Program-made: the position numbers and the translations under genes
Shown: piece by piece, positions 37,498-45,459 of the stretch
Layout: each line of letters starts with the position of its first letter
Position numbering within the stretch: the first letter of the stretch is position 1
Assembly: GCF_902506095.1 (NCBI RefSeq)
Contig: NZ_LR733293.1
Location: 1,036,548 to 1,100,547, forward strand
Direction of reading: 5' to 3'
Source of the DNA: Arthrobacter sp. 9AX
GTDB taxonomy: Bacteria > Actinomycetota > Actinomycetes > Actinomycetales > Micrococcaceae
DNA: 64,000 bases
Notes under the pieces: model-generated
Told to the model about the DNA's origin: nothing
The model's database searches: none
Seen by the model: the letters and a program-made list of their open reading frames with translations, nothing else

Positions 37498-38231
37498 CCC
37501 AGGTTCTCCCAGATCTTTTCCGTTTGCGCCTGGTCCTGCTCCTGGCGCCGCAACACCTTGCCCAAAGCCTGCAGCCGGTCACCGGCAAGAACCGCAAGGT
37601 CCCCATCGGACAGGCTGTCCAGTGCGGCGCGGCGGGCCCCAGGAGCCCAGCCGGCCTCGTCTTCCGTGACGAGTCCGGTGGCCACCAGGCCGCTGGCCAA
37701 TCCAACGCCGGCAGCCCGCGCCGTGGCCACCGCCAGCTCCGCAGTCAGCCGGTTGGCGGTCAGCTGGGCTGAATAATTCTGTGGCGCTATGCCTGTGGCG
37801 GCGGACACCCGGTGCCGCACCTCGCCGTCGTCAATCGCATCAACCCAGTTCTTCACCGAGGTGGGGTGCGGCGCCGGCGAAAGGGCGGGCGGTTCGGCTC
37901 CGGACGTACCATCCGGGTCCATCGCCTGCCGCGCCAACATGGCGTGCAACAGGTCGGCGGTGGAGATCTGGCTTACGAGTTCGCAGCGCGTGGGCCCCGG
38001 CTGGCGATCGGCCAGCTGCCGGTAGGCGTCGAATTCCGCCAACGCCGCGACCGGGTTGATGCCATAGGCGCGGCTGATGCTGACCACGGTGGTGACCGAT
38101 ACTTTTCCACGGACCAGCTGTTGGGCCAGGGTGGTCCGCTTGATCCCGGAGATCCTGCAGACGTCAGCAGTGCTGGCCTCCGGCGCAACGCCTTGCAGCC
38201 AGCGCTGGAACGCCTTGGCGGGGAGGGTCAT
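37494..38231 (-). CDS. Helix-turn-helix (XRE-like) regulator paired with membrane protein
   Basis: A 245-residue protein. Residues 1-70 form an HTH domain: STADVCRISGIKRTTLAQQL followed by VSVTTVVSISRAYGINPVAAL. The remainder has an acidic/proline linker and a second helical region (VRHRVSAATGIAPQNYSAQLTANRLTAE near 140-170) that may be another HTH. It overlaps the membrane protein gene by four bases. Divergently, 237 bp away, is the ABC-F gene with its hairpin leader. The two products may form a regulator-sensor pair; this is inference. Confidence 0.72.
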   Translation of the reverse strand: MTLPAKAFQRWLQGVAPEASTADVCRISGIKRTTLAQQLVRGKVSVTTVVSISRAYGINPVAALAEFDAYRQLADRQPGPTRCELVSQISTADLLHAMLARQAMDPDGTSGAEPPALSPAPHPTSVKNWVDAIDDGEVRHRVSAATGIAPQNYSAQLTANRLTAELAVATARAAGVGLASGLVATGLVTEDEAGWAPGARRAALDSLSDGDLAVLAGDRLQALGKVLRRQEQDQAQTEKIWENLG

Positions 38232-38290
38232 AAAGGGCTCTCTGCAGAACGGATGGTGTGTTGATTTTATCCTGCCGGTATGACGCCGGT

Positions 38291-38376
38291 TTTACCCGCG
38301 CTCCGGTATCGACTATGCTTGATGGTCGAGCCCGTTGGTCCGTACACCCCCCAAGTCCGGACCAGCGGGTTCTTTC
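38291..38376 (+). promoter_or_regulatory. Promoter plus terminator-like hairpin with C6 loop upstream of the ABC-F gene
   Basis: TTTACC (38291-38296), a 17-base spacer and TATGCT (38314-38319) form a plausible promoter, with transcription starting near 38326. Immediately after, 38329-38342 pairs with 38358-38371 over 14 bp (two G-U wobbles) around a 15-base loop with six cytosines, TACACCCCCCAAGTC. TTCTTTC follows the stem. Transcription would be stopped after about 50 bases unless the hairpin is prevented. It is either an attenuator for the ABC-F gene 92 bp downstream or a small C-loop RNA like the actinobacterial 6C RNAs. Confidence 0.6.
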
Positions 38377-38468
38377 ATGTCCGCCGGTTCCGGCGCCCTC
38401 CATCCTGTGAATCAGGGCCGGGATACGGGGAAGACCGGCTGCGGATGCCCCGGTGAAAGGATGGATCT

Positions 38469-40112
38469 ATGACTGCGACCCTTGTTGCCAAGGATGTTTC
38501 CGGCGGTCATGACCACCGGCAGCTTTTCTCCCGGCTTTCCCTGACCGTCGCCCCCGGGGACGTGGTGGGCGTCGTGGGTGCCAACGGGGCCGGCAAATCC
38601 ACCCTGCTGCGCCTCCTGGCCGGCGTGGACCAGCCGCAGGACGGAACCGTCAGCCTCGCCCCGGCAGACGCCTTTGTGGGCTGGCTTCCGCAGGAACACG
38701 AGCGGATCCAAGGTGAAACCGTCGCCGCGTACATCGCCCGGCGGACCGGCTGCGCGGAGGCGACAGCTGAAATGGAATCCACCGCCGAGGCGTTGGGCTC
38801 CGGCGCGCCCGGTGCCGATGACGCCTATTCCCGGGCTTTCGACCGCTGGATGGCATCCGGCGCCGCAGACCTTGATGAGCGCATCCCCGCTGTCCTGGCC
38901 GATCTCGGCCTCGAAACCGGCGCAGATGCCGAGATGACCGGCCTGTCCGGCGGGCAGGCCGCCCGCGTGGCGCTGGCGGCCCTCCTGCTGAGCCGGTTCG
39001 ACGTTGTGCTCCTGGACGAGCCCACCAATGACCTGGACCTGGCCGGGCTGGCGAAGCTTGAGGACTTTGTCCGTGGCCTGCGCGGCGGCGTTGTCCTGGT
39101 CAGCCACGACCGGGAGTTCCTGGCCCGGTGCGTCACCACCGTGGTAGAGCTGGACCTGGCGCAGAATTCGGTGGCAGTTTACGACGGGGGCTACGACGCC
39201 TTCCTCGAGGAACGCGCTGTTGCGAGGCGGCATGCGCGTGAAAAATACGAGGAGTTCGCCGCCACCAAGGCGGACCTGGTGTCACGGGCGCGGACGCAGC
39301 GCGAATGGAGCTCCCAGGGCGTGCGCAATGCCATGAAGAAGAGCCCGGACAACGACAAGATCCGCCGTGCCGCCAGCACCGAGTCCTCGGAGAAGCAGGC
39401 CCAGAAGGTCCGGCAGATGGAATCGCGGATTTCCCGGCTGGACGTGGTGGAAGAGCCGCGGAAGGAATGGCAGCTCCAGTTCTCCATCGGACAGGCACCC
39501 CGGTCCAGCTCAGTGGTGGCCACCCTCCGTGACGCCGTGGTGAGCCAGGGCAGTTTCACGCTGGGCCCGGTGAACCTCCAGCTCAACGCGGGGGAGCGGA
39601 TCGGCATCACGGGCCCCAATGGCGCCGGCAAGTCCACCCTGCTCCGCCTCCTGCTGGGCGACCTCGAACCCAAGTCAGGCAGCGCCGCCATGGGCGCTTC
39701 GGTTGCCATCGGCGAGATCGACCAGGCGCGCGGACTCCTGGCCGGCCACCTGGCACTGGCGGATGCGGTGGAGGCCGTCCTGGTGGACCTGACTCCGGCG
39801 GAGGTGCGGACCCTGCTGGCCAAGTTCGGCCTGAAGGCGGACCACACCGCCCGGACCATCGATTCCCTGTCCCCGGGCGAACGGACCAGGGCGGCCCTGG
39901 CCCTCCTGCAGGCGCGCGGCGTCAACCTTCTGGTCCTGGACGAGCCCACCAACCATCTAGACCTGCCGGCCATCGAGCAGCTTGAAGAGGCGCTGGAAAG
40001 CTACGACGGCGCCCTGCTGCTGGTGACGCACGACCGGAGGCTGCTGGAAAACGTGCGGCTGGATGTACGTTGGAATGTGGAGAACGGAACAGTCATGGAG
40101 CAGCAGCAATGA
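38469..40112 (+). CDS. ABC-F family ATPase (ribosome-associated or antibiotic-resistance type)
   Basis: A 547-residue soluble protein with two ABC domains and no membrane segments. Domain 1 has Walker A GANGAGKST, signature LSGGQAARVALA and DEPTNDLDL. Domain 2 has GPNGAGKST, signature LSPGERTRAALA and DEPTNHLDL. The linker between (about 235-340) is charged and helical, the interdomain region that in ABC-F proteins reaches the ribosome. Members either protect ribosomes from antibiotics or aid translation; which applies is unknown. The stop overlaps the next gene's ATG. The hairpin leader upstream would fit drug-responsive control. Confidence 0.9.
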   Translation: MTATLVAKDVSGGHDHRQLFSRLSLTVAPGDVVGVVGANGAGKSTLLRLLAGVDQPQDGTVSLAPADAFVGWLPQEHERIQGETVAAYIARRTGCAEATAEMESTAEALGSGAPGADDAYSRAFDRWMASGAADLDERIPAVLADLGLETGADAEMTGLSGGQAARVALAALLLSRFDVVLLDEPTNDLDLAGLAKLEDFVRGLRGGVVLVSHDREFLARCVTTVVELDLAQNSVAVYDGGYDAFLEERAVARRHAREKYEEFAATKADLVSRARTQREWSSQGVRNAMKKSPDNDKIRRAASTESSEKQAQKVRQMESRISRLDVVEEPRKEWQLQFSIGQAPRSSSVVATLRDAVVSQGSFTLGPVNLQLNAGERIGITGPNGAGKSTLLRLLLGDLEPKSGSAAMGASVAIGEIDQARGLLAGHLALADAVEAVLVDLTPAEVRTLLAKFGLKADHTARTIDSLSPGERTRAALALLQARGVNLLVLDEPTNHLDLPAIEQLEEALESYDGALLLVTHDRRLLENVRLDVRWNVENGTVMEQQQ

Positions 40113-42019
40113 GCATGGAAGGGGTGGCCTGGAGCTCCCTGTACAAGCTCACCCGGGCCAAAAGCGGCAAACCTTTCTCCAAGGCCACGCTGAAGCGCGT
40201 CCTGGGTTTTGCCCGGCCGCACCGTGGCCGGCTCCTGGCCTTCGTGGCGTTGTCCGTGGTAATGGCCGTCCTGGCGGTGGCAACCCCCGTCCTGGCGGGC
40301 CAGGTGGTGAACGCTATCGTCGCCAAGGCTGCAGCGGAGGAAGTGGTCCGCCTCGCGGTGCTGATCGCCGTCGTCGCTGTCGCTGAAGCAGGCCTCGGCC
40401 TGGTGAGCCGCTGGCTCTCCTCCACCATCGGTGAAGGCGTGATCGTGGACCTGCGAACCCGCGTCTTCGACCACGTCCAGAAGATGCCTATCGCCTTCTT
40501 CACGCGCACGCGCACAGGCGCCCTGGTCAGCAGGCTGAACAACGACGTCATCGGCGCGCAGTCCGCGTTCGCCGGGACCCTCTCCGGTGTGGTCAGCAAC
40601 CTGGTGGCGCTGATCCTCACGCTCGTGGTGATGCTGGGGACCTCCTGGCAGGTGACCGTCCTTGCCATGGTCCTGCTGCCGGTGTTCCTCATTCCCGCAC
40701 GGCGGATGGGGTCCCGGCTGGCGGACCTGCGGCGCGAGGCAGCGGAGCACAACGCCGCCATGGGCACACAGATGACCGAGCGGTTCTCCGCACCCGGTGC
40801 CACGCTGGTCAAGCTCTTCGGCCGGCCGGACGAGGAATCCCGCGAATTTGCCGCCCGGGCGGGCCGCGTCCGCGACATCGGCGTCCGCACCGCGATGCTG
40901 CAGTTCACCTTCGTGACCGCACTGACCCTGGTATCGGCGCTCGCGCTTGCCCTTGTGTACGGGCTGGGCGGCTGGCTGGCCATCACCGGCCAGCTGGCGC
41001 CCGGCGACGTTGTGGTGCTGGCCCTGCTGCTCACCCGGCTCTACGCCCCATTGACGGCGCTGTCCAACGCCAGGGTGGAGATCATGAGCGCACTGGTCAG
41101 CTTCGAGCGGGTCTTTGAAATCCTGGACCTCAAGCCGCTGATCCAGCAGAAGCCGGACGCTGAGCCGGTTCCGCCGGGCCCGGTCTCGGTGGAGTTCCAC
41201 GACGTCCGCTTCGCCTACCCTTCGGCGGACAAGGTGTCGCTTGCCTCGCTGGAGGAGGTGTCCACGCTGGACACCCGCGGCGGCGACGAGGTGCTGCATG
41301 GCATCAGCTTCCGGGTGGAACCCGGCCAGACCGTGGCGTTGGTGGGGTCTTCCGGGGCCGGCAAATCGACCATCGCGCAACTGCTCGCCCGGCTTTACGA
41401 CGTCGATGCCGGCGCCGTACGCCTGGGCGGAACCGCTCCGGGTACCGGCCTTGATGTCCGCGATGCCACCTTCGATTCCCTCCGCGACACCCTGGGAATG
41501 GTGACGCAGGACGGCCACCTCTTCCACGAGACGATTGCCTCCAACCTCCGGCTTGCCAGGCCCGACGCCACCGAGGATGACATGTGGGAGGCCATCCGCC
41601 AGGCCCGGCTCGAAACGATGATCCGGTCACTGCCTGATGGGCTGGAGACGGTGGTGGGCGAACGCGGTTACCGGCTTTCCGGCGGCGAACGCCAGCGGCT
41701 GACCATCGCCCGGCTGCTGATCGCCCAGCCCCGTGTAGTGATCCTCGATGAGGCGACGGCCGCGCTGGACTCCACCAACGAAGCCGCCGTGCAGGCTGCC
41801 CTGGGTGCCGCGCTCGAGGGACGTACCGCCGTCGTGATTGCCCACCGGTTGTCCACCATCCGTGCAGCGGACGCGATCCTCGTAGTTGAGGACGGCCGGA
41901 TTGTGGAGCGCGGCACGCATAACGAACTGCTGGCCGCCGAAGGACGCTACGCCGAGCTGTACCGGACCCAGTTCGCCGAAGCCACCGCCGTGGCCCAGGA
42001 AGCAGTTCCGGAGTACTAG
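40109..42019 (+). CDS. ABC exporter, fused membrane and ATPase domains
   Basis: A 636-residue half-transporter. The N-terminal membrane domain (to about 320) has six helices. The nucleotide-binding domain has Walker A VGSSGAGKST, Q-loop TQDGHLF, signature LSGGERQRL and Walker B VVILDEATAALDS. A small insertion (LASLEEVSTLDTRGGDEVLHG) sits just before the ATPase core. The ATG at 40109 overlaps the ABC-F stop (ATGA), so the two are co-translated, and an export or resistance role alongside ABC-F is plausible. Substrate unknown. Confidence 0.9.
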   Translation: MSMEGVAWSSLYKLTRAKSGKPFSKATLKRVLGFARPHRGRLLAFVALSVVMAVLAVATPVLAGQVVNAIVAKAAAEEVVRLAVLIAVVAVAEAGLGLVSRWLSSTIGEGVIVDLRTRVFDHVQKMPIAFFTRTRTGALVSRLNNDVIGAQSAFAGTLSGVVSNLVALILTLVVMLGTSWQVTVLAMVLLPVFLIPARRMGSRLADLRREAAEHNAAMGTQMTERFSAPGATLVKLFGRPDEESREFAARAGRVRDIGVRTAMLQFTFVTALTLVSALALALVYGLGGWLAITGQLAPGDVVVLALLLTRLYAPLTALSNARVEIMSALVSFERVFEILDLKPLIQQKPDAEPVPPGPVSVEFHDVRFAYPSADKVSLASLEEVSTLDTRGGDEVLHGISFRVEPGQTVALVGSSGAGKSTIAQLLARLYDVDAGAVRLGGTAPGTGLDVRDATFDSLRDTLGMVTQDGHLFHETIASNLRLARPDATEDDMWEAIRQARLETMIRSLPDGLETVVGERGYRLSGGERQRLTIARLLIAQPRVVILDEATAALDSTNEAAVQAALGAALEGRTAVVIAHRLSTIRAADAILVVEDGRIVERGTHNELLAAEGRYAELYRTQFAEATAVAQEAVPEY

Positions 42020-42043
42020 CGTCCCGGCGGCCGGGAGCGGGCG

Positions 42044-42460
42044 TCAGGCCAGGCGGGCGAGTTCGGGCAGGATATGGTCCGTCAGCAGCGGCGCCAGGTC
42101 CGAGGGCAGCCCGGGTCCGTCGCCAAGGCCTGCCAGGTCCAGCCACCGGATCTCGGCGATCTCGGCAGACGGGTGGGCCTCCCATGTGCCCGGTGCCATA
42201 AACACGGTGGCCTCGATGTCCGTGGCGGCTTCATTGGCGGCATCGGCGATCCAGACGCCCATCAGCTGCAGTTCGCTGGGGTCGAGGATGATTCCCACCT
42301 CCTCGGCGAGCTCACGGGCAGCGGCCTGGACCGCGCTTTCGCCTGCTTCGGGCTTGCCGCCCGGGTGCATGAACATGGCGGTGCCGCGCTTCCGCACGGT
42401 CAGGAGCCGGCCGGCGTTGTCGAAGACGCAGACCGCGGAGACGACGATGCGGTTTTTCAT
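42044..42460 (-). CDS. Nudix hydrolase
   Basis: A 138-residue MutT/Nudix protein. The Nudix box is complete at about residues 34-56: GGKPEAGESAVQAAAREL then AEEVGI, with all catalytic glutamates. Such enzymes hydrolyse nucleoside diphosphates linked to another group; substrate unknown. Its start overlaps the stop of the upstream DUF6314 gene by four bases. Confidence 0.9.
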   Translation of the reverse strand: MKNRIVVSAVCVFDNAGRLLTVRKRGTAMFMHPGGKPEAGESAVQAAARELAEEVGIILDPSELQLMGVWIADAANEAATDIEATVFMAPGTWEAHPSAEIAEIRWLDLAGLGDGPGLPSDLAPLLTDHILPELARLA

Positions 42461-42951
42461 GCTTCCTCATTCCGGAACCGGGCCAGCCGGGACGTCAGCA
42501 GGAGATCCTTAGAGGGTCCGGTGACATCCCAGCTGTAGCTGAAGTTGTCCGGGCCCCCGTAGGTGTAGGTGACGCGGTAGGTGTCGGGATCGCACCAGTG
42601 CCGGTCCCGGTTTTCCTCCGGGGTGAAGCTCATACTGTGGAAGGGGCGGCCGTCCGGGAAATATACGGCAAGCGTGTCCGGGCGGGCCGTCGTTTTCAGG
42701 ACATAGGCGCGAGTGGCGGGGCCGGTGAAAGCAGGCCAGCGCATGATGCCTTCCTCACGGAGGTCCAGTCCGCCGTCGTCCGCCGAAACAAAATGAACGA
42801 CGCCGGAAAAGGTTCCGCGGGTGCCGTCTGCCCGGTCCAGCAGGTCACGGTTGATGGTCCAGCGGCCATTTGGCGGCACGGTCTCCGGAGTGGCCGGCGT
42901 CTGGCCGAGGAGGTAGGCACGGAGGTCGAACTCCGGGGGAGGAAAGTCCAA
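42457..42951 (-). CDS. DUF6314 family protein
   Basis: A 164-residue protein with WTINRDLLDRADGTRGTFSG and YTYGGPDNFSYSWDVTGPSK, typical of DUF6314, a beta-rich family of unknown function. The TTG at 42951 keeps FDLRAYLLG, which I believe is conserved. It begins only one base after the 3' end of tRNA-Arg, so the mRNA would be leaderless or cut from a tRNA-mRNA transcript; a GTG at 42879 is the alternative. It overlaps the downstream Nudix gene by four bases. Confidence 0.8.
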   Translation of the reverse strand: MDFPPPEFDLRAYLLGQTPATPETVPPNGRWTINRDLLDRADGTRGTFSGVVHFVSADDGGLDLREEGIMRWPAFTGPATRAYVLKTTARPDTLAVYFPDGRPFHSMSFTPEENRDRHWCDPDTYRVTYTYGGPDNFSYSWDVTGPSKDLLLTSRLARFRNEEA

Positions 42952-42952
42952 G

Positions 42953-43025
42953 TGCCCTCGATTGGAATCGAACCAACGACACCGGCTTTAGGAGAGCCGT
43001 GCTCTATCCACTGAGCTACGAGGGC
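42953..43025 (-). tRNA. tRNA-Arg (anticodon CCU)
   Basis: A full 73-base cloverleaf on the minus strand: acceptor GCCCTCG/CGAGGGC, D-arm GCTC-AGTGGAT-AGAGC, anticodon arm CGGCT-CTCCTAA-AGCCG with anticodon CCT, T-arm GTTGG-TTCGATT-CCAAT, discriminator A. CCA is not encoded. It reads AGG codons. No integrase or att-like repeat was seen beside it. Confidence 0.97.
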
Positions 43026-43109
43026 GCGCATCCATTGGATCGGCAGAGCCGGCCCGCGCTGGACACGGTTACAAGCATACAAGGTGCGGAGCCGTACTAC
43101 GCTCAAGGC

Positions 43110-43877
43110 ATGAGTCCAGCGCCGTCCACAGCTGCTTCCGCGACCGTTATCCCGGACACCACCTCCACGCGGCAGTACATCGGGGCTTGGTCGGTGCTCA
43201 GCGTGCTGCAGTATTTCGCGGCGGAGGCCGCAGTGATCCTGGCCTGGGCCGGCCCCCGCCCGTACGATCTGCGCACCGGCTACATCAGCGACCTGGGCGC
43301 CCTGCGGTGCGGTGTCTTTGACGGCCGCGACGTGTGTTCGCCGCTGAACTGGCTGATGAACGCCTCGTTTGTAGTGCAGGGACTTGGGATGCTGTTGGGT
43401 GCGCTGCTACTGGGCTCAGGGCTGCTGTGCGTGGCCGCCCTTGGGGGTGCCCGGGTGCAGCCGGGGCGGCGGAAACCGTGGCTGGCGGCCGTCTGGGTGC
43501 GGCTGTTGACCGCAACGGCAGGTGCCGGGACGGTGATCGTGGGACTGGTGCCGGAGGACGCCGGCTCCGGCTGGCACTACACCGGTGCCCTGATGTACTT
43601 CATCGCCGGGGCGGCAGCCCTGCTGGTCCTGGGGTTCCTGTGGCTGCGGAAGACCGTTATGTCGTGGTTCATCCTGGCCTGTGGTGCTGTTTCCCTCGCC
43701 GCCCTGGTGACCGGCGGGCTGACCCGGATGGAGGTGCCAGAACCCGGAGCGTTGGAACGGCTGATGGGTTACCCGGTCACGGTGGGAGTGGCTGCCGCCG
43801 GCCTGGTCATTGCGCAGCGGGTGCACCGGCAGCGGAAGCAGGTACGCGCCGCAGCGTCTCTTGGCCAGGCGCTTTAG
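43110..43877 (+). CDS. DUF998 family membrane protein
   Basis: A 255-residue integral membrane protein with six to seven helices. YDLRTGYISDLGALRCGVF and PEDAGSGWHYTGALMYFIAGAAALL match the DUF998 family, in which a charged loop between the first two helices is conserved. Function unknown. The ATG at 43110 starts the conserved region; the frame upstream runs through the tRNA antisense strand and is not coding. Its stop overlaps the convergent gene's stop by four bases. Confidence 0.82.
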   Translation: MSPAPSTAASATVIPDTTSTRQYIGAWSVLSVLQYFAAEAAVILAWAGPRPYDLRTGYISDLGALRCGVFDGRDVCSPLNWLMNASFVVQGLGMLLGALLLGSGLLCVAALGGARVQPGRRKPWLAAVWVRLLTATAGAGTVIVGLVPEDAGSGWHYTGALMYFIAGAAALLVLGFLWLRKTVMSWFILACGAVSLAALVTGGLTRMEVPEPGALERLMGYPVTVGVAAAGLVIAQRVHRQRKQVRAAASLGQAL

Positions 43878-44506
43878 GCTTCCCTGGGTTTGGGTTTCCG
43901 CGTCCGCAACAGCAATGCGGCGGCGCCTGCGAGGAGGCACAGGACCAGCAGGACCCAGCCGGCAACGGTGAGGGCGGATGCGAGGGCAACCTGGCCTGCG
44001 TCGGGGTCTGCAGATGCCAGCATGCCGTCGATGGCCACGTTGGCCCAGAGCCGGACCACCACAAAGAGCAGCGGAAGGGCCCACAGCGCCCAGCGCAGCG
44101 CCTTCCTGGCAACGCTTGTTCCGATCAGCAGCAGCCACGTGAACCCGAAGATCAGCGGGAACAGGGTGCCGGCGGTTTTGTGGACATAATTGAGCTGGCC
44201 CCGGCCGTCGTCGTCCATGACCGCGTGCAGCCGGCTGATGTAGGCGGGATCGAACCCGCCGATGAGTGAGTCCGGCATGGGCAGCCCGGTGGAGATTTGC
44301 CGAAGCTGGTCAAGTGTGAGCAGGTGCAGGTACCAGAACAGGAACAGGCTGGCCACAACACCGGCGATCAGGATCAGGTTGCCGTTGTTCTCCGCCTTCT
44401 GGGGTGTGCGGTTCGTGGTGGGGTTCACCACCGGTGGAAGGTGGTGCTGTGGAACAGCCGCCTTGGAGCCGTGCTTTTTGATCCGCTGCGCAGGGGTTTT
44501 GGCCAT
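43874..44506 (-). CDS. Membrane protein, unknown function
   Basis: A 210-residue protein with a basic, proline-rich N-terminus (AKTPAQRIKKHGSK). Four hydrophobic segments lie at about 44-62, 112-132, 140-160 and 175-198. An extracytoplasmic loop between the first two contains GGFDPAYISRLHAVMDDDGRGQLN. The ATG at 44506 is preferred over an upstream frame that overlaps the divergent gene's promoter. I do not recognise a family. Confidence 0.72.
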   Translation of the reverse strand: MAKTPAQRIKKHGSKAAVPQHHLPPVVNPTTNRTPQKAENNGNLILIAGVVASLFLFWYLHLLTLDQLRQISTGLPMPDSLIGGFDPAYISRLHAVMDDDGRGQLNYVHKTAGTLFPLIFGFTWLLLIGTSVARKALRWALWALPLLFVVVRLWANVAIDGMLASADPDAGQVALASALTVAGWVLLVLCLLAGAAALLLRTRKPKPREA

Positions 44507-44538
44507 GGCACCATTATCCCGCCCCATAAACTGAAGCC

Positions 44539-45369
44539 ATGACCATTGGCCGGCACAGCGCTGTTGAACTTGACCCCTCCCTGGACGACCACGACCTCGC
44601 TGCGGCACTGGTCCGCGAAGCCGGGCAGCTGGCGCTGCTGATGCGGATGGCGGGCCTGCAGTCCGAACAGAAGACCTCGGTGTCCGACGTCGTGACCGCT
44701 GCCGACCACGCCGCCGAAGCCTACGTCCTGGAGCAGCTGCGGCGGTGCCGGCCCGACGACGGCATCCTGGGGGAGGAGGGCGCCTCGGTCCCGGGGACGA
44801 GCGGCCGGACCTGGGTGATTGACCCAGTGGACGGCACCTACAACTTCCTGCACGGCTCCACCTACTGGTGCTCCGCGATCGCCCTGAAGGACTCCTCCGA
44901 TGTGGTGCTGGGTGCCATCTTCCAGCCGGAGGAGGACAAGCTCTGGCTCGGCGGCAGGGCCCGGCCGGCCACGTTGAACGGCGAACCCCTCACGGTGTTC
45001 CACGAGGACCGGGGAGCGCGCAACAGCACGGCCGTCGCCGAACTGGGTGCCGCCACGTACATCCACCCGAGCTGGCTGATGGACCCCCTGTGCGCCATGC
45101 CTTGGCACGCCGCCGCCACCTCCGCCGCCGCGCTGCGCATGCTGGGCTCGGGTTCCTGCGACCTTGGCCGGGTGGCCGACGGGCAGCTGGGCTGCTGGTT
45201 CCAGCACAGCTGCCCCGAGTGGGACTGGCTGCCCGGCAAAGCGATCGTCCGCGCCGCTGGCGGCGCCGTGGACACCGTCCGCGTGAACGGACTGGAGTGG
45301 TTCATGGCCGGAGGAACGACGGCGGTCCGCGAGTTGCGTGCCGCGCTGGAGTCCGGCTCGGTGGGCTGA
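44539..45369 (+). CDS. Inositol monophosphatase family protein
   Basis: A 276-residue Mg-dependent phosphatase. Metal-binding motifs are GEEG near 76, WVIDPVDGTYNF near 93 and WDWLPGKAIVRAAGG near 230. Members dephosphorylate inositol phosphate, histidinol phosphate, fructose bisphosphate or PAP, and this sequence does not decide among them. It lies 9 kb from the inositol catabolic operon; no direct link is evident. ATG at 44539. Confidence 0.9.
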   Translation: MTIGRHSAVELDPSLDDHDLAAALVREAGQLALLMRMAGLQSEQKTSVSDVVTAADHAAEAYVLEQLRRCRPDDGILGEEGASVPGTSGRTWVIDPVDGTYNFLHGSTYWCSAIALKDSSDVVLGAIFQPEEDKLWLGGRARPATLNGEPLTVFHEDRGARNSTAVAELGAATYIHPSWLMDPLCAMPWHAAATSAAALRMLGSGSCDLGRVADGQLGCWFQHSCPEWDWLPGKAIVRAAGGAVDTVRVNGLEWFMAGGTTAVRELRAALESGSVG

Positions 45370-45459
45370 CGCATCCCCGTCAGCCCGTATGTGGACAAAG
45401 GCCCGTAATCCACAGGCTGGAGCTGGCTGTCAGTCCCACCGCCTAGACTTGTAGGCACC

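Noticed and set aside
38280..38456. A 58-codon leader peptide upstream of the ABC-F gene
   Set aside because: It has no ribosome site and its ATG lies upstream of the best -10 box, so it would not be in the transcript. It would matter only if transcription starts earlier.
42953..43025. tRNA-Arg as a phage or island attachment site
   Set aside because: No integrase, no partial tRNA repeat nearby, and the flanking genes are ordinary chromosomal ones.
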